This document shows, piece after piece, positions 59,881-64,000 of a stretch of 64,000 nucleotides of DNA. Made by a program: the position numbers and the translations under genes. Source of the DNA: Eustoma russellianum (lineage: Eukaryota > Streptophyta > Magnoliopsida > Gentianales > Gentianaceae); assembly GCA_036186865.1 (NCBI GenBank), contig AP025075.1:16145548-16209547 (forward strand), read 5' to 3'. A model generated the notes under the pieces. It did no database searches. It saw nothing but the letters and a program-made list of their open reading frames with translations, and had not been told where the DNA came from. The first letter of the stretch is position 1. Each line of letters opens with the position of its first letter.

Positions 59881-61791
59881 ATGGCATCCACAAATCTCAA
59901 AACCGAACAAGAAGGTATGTCGAGCCAAAGGCCTCCACTTTTTGACGGTGAGTCTTTTATTCAATGGAAACTTAGGATGAAACTTTTTCTTATGGCTATA
60001 GATATAGATCTTTGGTCAATAATTGAAGATGGTCCATATGTCCCATCTAATGTATCCACTGTAGACGGAGTTACTTTAGAAGTTATTAAAACTAGACAAG
60101 AATATACGAGTGATGATAAAAAGAAGTTTAGTATGAATGCTAGGGCTATGCAATTGCTTTTAAACGGATTGAGTAAAAGTGAGTCTAGTTATGTGTCGAA
60201 TTGTTCGAGTGCACAAGAAATGTGGAGAATTTTAGAAATGAAACACGAAGGCACGAGTCAAGTAAAAGAGTCAAAAATTAATATGCTCAGGTCTACTCTT
60301 GAGTCTTTTAAATTGTTGCCTAATGAGTCGATTGTAGATATGGATCTTCGTTTAACTAACATCTATAACTCTCTTGAGTCTCTTGGTAAGGCTTTTACTA
60401 CGCAGAAAAAGGTACAGAAAGTCCTACGAAGCCTTCCTTCGGAATGGGACCCTAAAGTGACTGCTATAGAAGAAAGTAAGGAGACTAAATCAATAAAAAT
60501 GGAAGAACTCATTGGCTCACTCAAAGTTTATGAAAACAAACTTACTATTCGGAAATCGGAATCATCTAAACAAGGTAAGACAATTGCTTTTAAATCAAAT
60601 GAATACGTCTCCCCTCCCTCCGATCACGTAGATGATAGTGATTCCGAATCGGATAATGATGATTTAATTCTATTGGCTAAAGGACTAAGAAGATTCATGA
60701 GAAAGTCATTTAGAAATAAAAACAAGGGCACTACATCTAAGAGAAATAAAAACAAGTCAAATGATAAGGACATTAAATGTTATGAATGCGGCAAACTCGG
60801 ACACTTATCATATGACTGCCCAAACAAAGAAAAGCAAACTAATAAATACCCTGACAAGGAGCGGAACAAAAATAGACTCGTCTCAGATCCTAAACAAAGG
60901 AAACGTGCACTAAAGGCCTCCACATGGAGTGACTCATCAGACTCTGAAACTGAGACCGAAGAGGAGACCGCTCAAGTTTGCTTCGCTTCAAAGGCGTCTA
61001 ATGAGGTATCATCCGATTCTGACTCTGACTCTGAACCTTCTTATGATGATCTTTTTAGTCAGTATCTTGAATTACATAAATTTACTAAGACTCTCGCAAA
61101 AGAAAAGAAACGTTTAATTGAAGACAAGAAACTGTTAGAATCTTCTAACGAGAATCTTGTCGCTCAATTAAGCGATTCAAAGAAAGAGTCTTCATGTGTC
61201 ATCACTGCATTAAAAACCGAGATCTCATCATTGACTTCTCAAAATAATGAAATGAAATCCGAGATTTCAAATTTGAAATCAAGGAATACAGACTTAGAGA
61301 AAATGATGAAACAATTCGATACAGGGTCAAACATGCTGCATCGCATCATATTGTCGCAAAAGCATGACAGTGACAAAACTGGATTGGGATACGTTTATAC
61401 TAACGAAGTATCAACCAAACCAACCAAGTTTGTTGTGTCTAAGAAAGTAGACACCCCTAAGCATCAAGTGGCGTCTAAGATGACACAAAAAGCGCCCCCT
61501 TCCACACGCCCCACTCCCTCATATCATGTGAAATATAACGTTGTACCATATAGATATGAGAAGAAAAGAACAATGCATACACGAAATACATATCATCCAC
61601 GCACTACGCACACGCACACAAGGACATATCAAAAGCGTCCCTCATTCAATGAGTATAGAGGAGTCCTTGGGCAAAGACCCAAAGTACATGCACCACATGT
61701 ATATTATATCGCACCTTCATTCTTGCCATTTGATAGACCGAGAAGGATCACCCAAGTATGGGTACCGAAAGGTACCTTTACCAAAAGGTGA
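59881..61791 (+). CDS. Sirevirus Gag, intact, 636 aa
   Basis: MASTNLKTEQEGMS is followed by QRPPLFDGESFIQWKLRMKL, the start of the plant copia gag domain (about 15-240). Basic and acidic linkers lead to a knuckle CYECGKLGHLSYDC (300-313). SDSDSE-type acidic stretches lie near 262-270 and 375-385. A coiled coil covers about 396-483 (LEKEKKRL-like heptads), and a basic His/Tyr/Thr-rich tail ends VWVPKGTFTKR. It would form the particle shell and bind RNA. ATG 59881 is the first after the primer site and matches the other copies. The TGA at 61789-61791 ends it; pol is in the +1 frame relative to gag. Confidence 0.94.
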   Translation: MASTNLKTEQEGMSSQRPPLFDGESFIQWKLRMKLFLMAIDIDLWSIIEDGPYVPSNVSTVDGVTLEVIKTRQEYTSDDKKKFSMNARAMQLLLNGLSKSESSYVSNCSSAQEMWRILEMKHEGTSQVKESKINMLRSTLESFKLLPNESIVDMDLRLTNIYNSLESLGKAFTTQKKVQKVLRSLPSEWDPKVTAIEESKETKSIKMEELIGSLKVYENKLTIRKSESSKQGKTIAFKSNEYVSPPSDHVDDSDSESDNDDLILLAKGLRRFMRKSFRNKNKGTTSKRNKNKSNDKDIKCYECGKLGHLSYDCPNKEKQTNKYPDKERNKNRLVSDPKQRKRALKASTWSDSSDSETETEEETAQVCFASKASNEVSSDSDSDSEPSYDDLFSQYLELHKFTKTLAKEKKRLIEDKKLLESSNENLVAQLSDSKKESSCVITALKTEISSLTSQNNEMKSEISNLKSRNTDLEKMMKQFDTGSNMLHRIILSQKHDSDKTGLGYVYTNEVSTKPTKFVVSKKVDTPKHQVASKMTQKAPPSTRPTPSYHVKYNVVPYRYEKKRTMHTRNTYHPRTTHTHTRTYQKRPSFNEYRGVLGQRPKVHAPHVYYIAPSFLPFDRPRRITQVWVPKGTFTKR

Positions 61792-61852
61792 TTAACTAAC
61801 TCGAAAGGACCCAAAATTAAAAGGGTACCTAAATCACCTTTTCACATTGTAG

Positions 61853-64000
61853 GGAGACCACTCATCAAAAGACACATCAATAAAGTGGTTCCTTGACAGT
61901 GGTTGCTCGAGGCACATGACGGGTGACCCGAGCCTGTTCTCCAAATTAAAGAAGGTCACAAAAGGCGGATCCGTGACCTTTGGAGACAACAATGAAGGGA
62001 AGATCATTGGAAAAGGTACGATTGGCAATCCAAATACACTTCAAATCTCCAACGTATTTTTGGTAAGCAACTTATCTTACAATCTTCTTAGTATTTCTCA
62101 ATTTGTTGACAATGGCTTCAATGTTTGTTTTACTCACCCTTATTGCAATATAATAAATAAAAATGGAGAAACCGTCTTAAAAGGAAAACGAGAAGGAAAT
62201 ATCTTTACACTATCTATGGATGATGTAGTAGACGCTAAAGTTAAATGTTTTATGTCAAATGAACCCAATGTGAATTTGTGGCATAGACGTTTAGGACACA
62301 TAGGTATTTCTACACTAGAAAAATTGCAACGAAAGAACCTAGTACGGGGATTGCCTACGCTTGATTTAGACAACTTTCAGTTGTGTGAATCTTGCATAAA
62401 AGGCAAACAAACACGTGAGTCACTTAAGCCTAAAAATGAGATAAGCACGACTAGAATACTAGAACTATTGCATATCGATTTGTTTGGTCCTAGTCGCACT
62501 ACAAGCCATGGTGGGCGTCACTATGCATGCGTGATTGTTGATGACTTTTCTCGTTATACTTGGACTTTATTTCTTGCACATAAAGATGATAGCGTCGTAG
62601 AAATTACTAAATTAATTAAACAACTTGAAAATCAATACGGCGTAAATGTGAAAAGAATAAGAAGCGATAGAGGCGGTGAATTTAGAAATAAAAAGATGAT
62701 TTCGTTTTGTGAAGAAAAAGGAATTAAACATGAGTTTTCGCCACCTAGAACTCCACAATTAAATGGAGTAGTAGAAAGAAAGAATCGCACACTACAAGAA
62801 ATTGCTAGAACCATGCTTTGCGAAAATAAATTGCCTAGATTTCTGTGGGCGGAAGCCGTAAATTGTGCATGCTATATTGTAAATCGCCTATCTATAAGAA
62901 AGAAAATAAATAAGACGCCTTACGAAATTTTGAATGATCGCATGCCTAAGATTGATTATTTTCGTGTGTTTGGATGCAAATGCTTTGTCTTGAATACAAA
63001 AGATAATTTAGATAAATTTGAATCCAAATCAATTGAGTGCATTTTTGTTGGGTATTCCATAAATTCAAAAGCATATAGATGTTATGATCCTCTCACTAGA
63101 CAAATCATAGAATCTATTCATGTTAAATTCAATGAATTTGGAGAGATTGATAAAGATAAGGAATATGACGATGATTTTGAATTGAAACCCGTTTTGGATG
63201 AAGATAATGATTCTTTTGATATGCATGAGATGAATGAGACACTAGAAATGCATGATCATATAGAAATGCATGATAACTTAGAAAATAATCAACCAAGATG
63301 GCATAGAGATCACCCACAAGATCTCATCATAGGCGACATTACTCAAGGTGTGCGACCACGTAGAAGAATCACTTCAGATGAAATAAATGAATTTCATGCT
63401 ATGATTTCAGAAATTGAGCCCAAAAATGTGCATGATGCTTTGAGTGATTCATCTTGGATTGATGCTATGCATGACGAACTTAATCAATTCGTTAGAAATG
63501 ATGTATGGGATTTAGTGCCACGACCACAAGATAAGACAATAATAGGCACAAAGTGGGTATTTAGGAATAAAATGAATGAAGAAGGAAATGTCGTTAGAAA
63601 TAAAGCAAGACTCGTAGCTCAAGGATATAATCAAGAAGAAGGAATAGACTACGATGAAACATTTGCACCCGTAGCACGTTTAGAAGCTATACGACTCTTA
63701 CTTGCCATTGCTTGCATGAAAGATTTTAAACTGTATCAAATGGACGTCAAAAGTGCTTTTCTAAACGGATTCATACAAGAAGAAGTATACGTGAAGCAAC
63801 CACCCGGTTTTGAAGATTTGAAACATCCAGATCACGTGTACAAACTAAAGAAGGCACTATATGGCCTAAAGCAAGCGCCGAGAGCATGGTATGATCGTTT
63901 TTGCTACTTTCCTTTTAGAAAATAATTTTAAACGTGGTACTATAGACAGTACACTATTTTTGAAACAAGAAAAATCAGATTTACTTATTATTCAAATCTA
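61853..64000 (+). CDS. Sirevirus Pol, partial, one frameshift near the window edge
   Basis: The frame opens right after TAG (61850-61852) in the context CATTGTAGG. The protease has WFLDSGCSRHMTG (near 61885). Integrase has HRRLGHIGIS, CESCIKGKQ, LLHIDLFGPSR, VIVDDFSRYTW, RSDRGGEF and PPRTPQLNGVVERKNRT. RT has FAPVARLEAIRLLL, MDVKSAFLNGFIQEE and YGLKQAPRAWYDRF. In a T run at 63898-63902 the frame shifts and meets TAA at 63923-63925; the RT sequence continues in another frame to the edge. Upstream the frame has no break, so this may be one recent indel or a sequencing error. No ATG is obvious at the start of the frame, so Pol is probably made as a Gag-Pol fusion or from a processed RNA. Confidence 0.9.

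Larger units (their letters stand above)
54923..64000 (+). mobile_element. Ty1/copia Sirevirus, 3' part beyond the window
   Basis: The 5' LTR is 54923-59826 (split by a LINE). A primer site, an intact gag and most of pol follow. The LTR and Gag are of the same family as the LTRs at 7457, 14083, 28201 and 32183. It was inserted into the ORF2 of the LINE at 52906; its left flank is GTGGT. The 3' LTR and the second duplication are off the window. Confidence 0.92.

Overview
The window is plant nuclear DNA made almost entirely of nested retrotransposons. The evidence is plant-type retroelement lineages: a Tekay/Del-type chromovirus, Sirevirus-type Ty1/copia elements with multiple polypurine tracts, initiator-Met primer sites (TGGTATCAGAGC), and plant L1 and RTE LINEs. 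I find no host gene, rRNA, tRNA gene or CRISPR array. The species cannot be named from the sequence.

Layout. (1) 1-7456: a young Tekay-type Ty3/gypsy element on the minus strand. Its 3' LTR runs off the left edge; its 5' LTR is 5684-7456. It sits in a Sirevirus LTR (7457-9604). (2) 9605-14082: an inverted LTR scrap, an RTE LINE fragment, and a decayed copia element. (3) 14083-21420: a Sirevirus LTR with the first bases of its interior, joined to a truncated minus-strand copia element whose single LTR is 21006-21420. (4) 21421-25202: unassigned DNA, then a decayed Tat-type gag-protease remnant. (5) 25203-52085: a four-deep nest. An old Tekay-type LTR contains a solo LTR (26848-50084, TSD GTGAG). 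That contains a Sirevirus (26942-45441, TSD CAAAT), whose 5' LTR contains a non-autonomous Sirevirus derivative (28201-35237, TSD TTGGA). (6) 52906-64000: an L1 LINE interrupted by another Sirevirus (54923 to beyond the edge), whose 5' LTR is itself interrupted by a second L1 LINE.

The main discovery candidate is the first element. Its gag-pol frame is intact only if three short introns (89, 75 and 67 bp) are removed. Each has GT-AG ends and a CTAA-type branch-site candidate 14-18 bases before the acceptor, and each join is exactly in frame. The spliced frame is 1522 codons including stop. Unspliced RNA reads into a stop inside intron 1 and would give Gag alone; fully spliced RNA would give Gag-Pol. 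The 566 bp of LTR that can be compared differ by two substitutions plus a T-run change, so this intron-bearing copy moved recently.

Other points of note are an ATCGATCG-rich motif shared by unrelated LTR families, a 51-bp tandem array with palindromic core, 24-25 bp palindromes repeated in the Sirevirus LTRs, an in-frame mini-gag in the non-autonomous element, a 3'-splice-like signal at the Sirevirus gag/pol boundary, and a conserved block in the LINE 3' ends. All calls come from reading the sequence; no database search was run.
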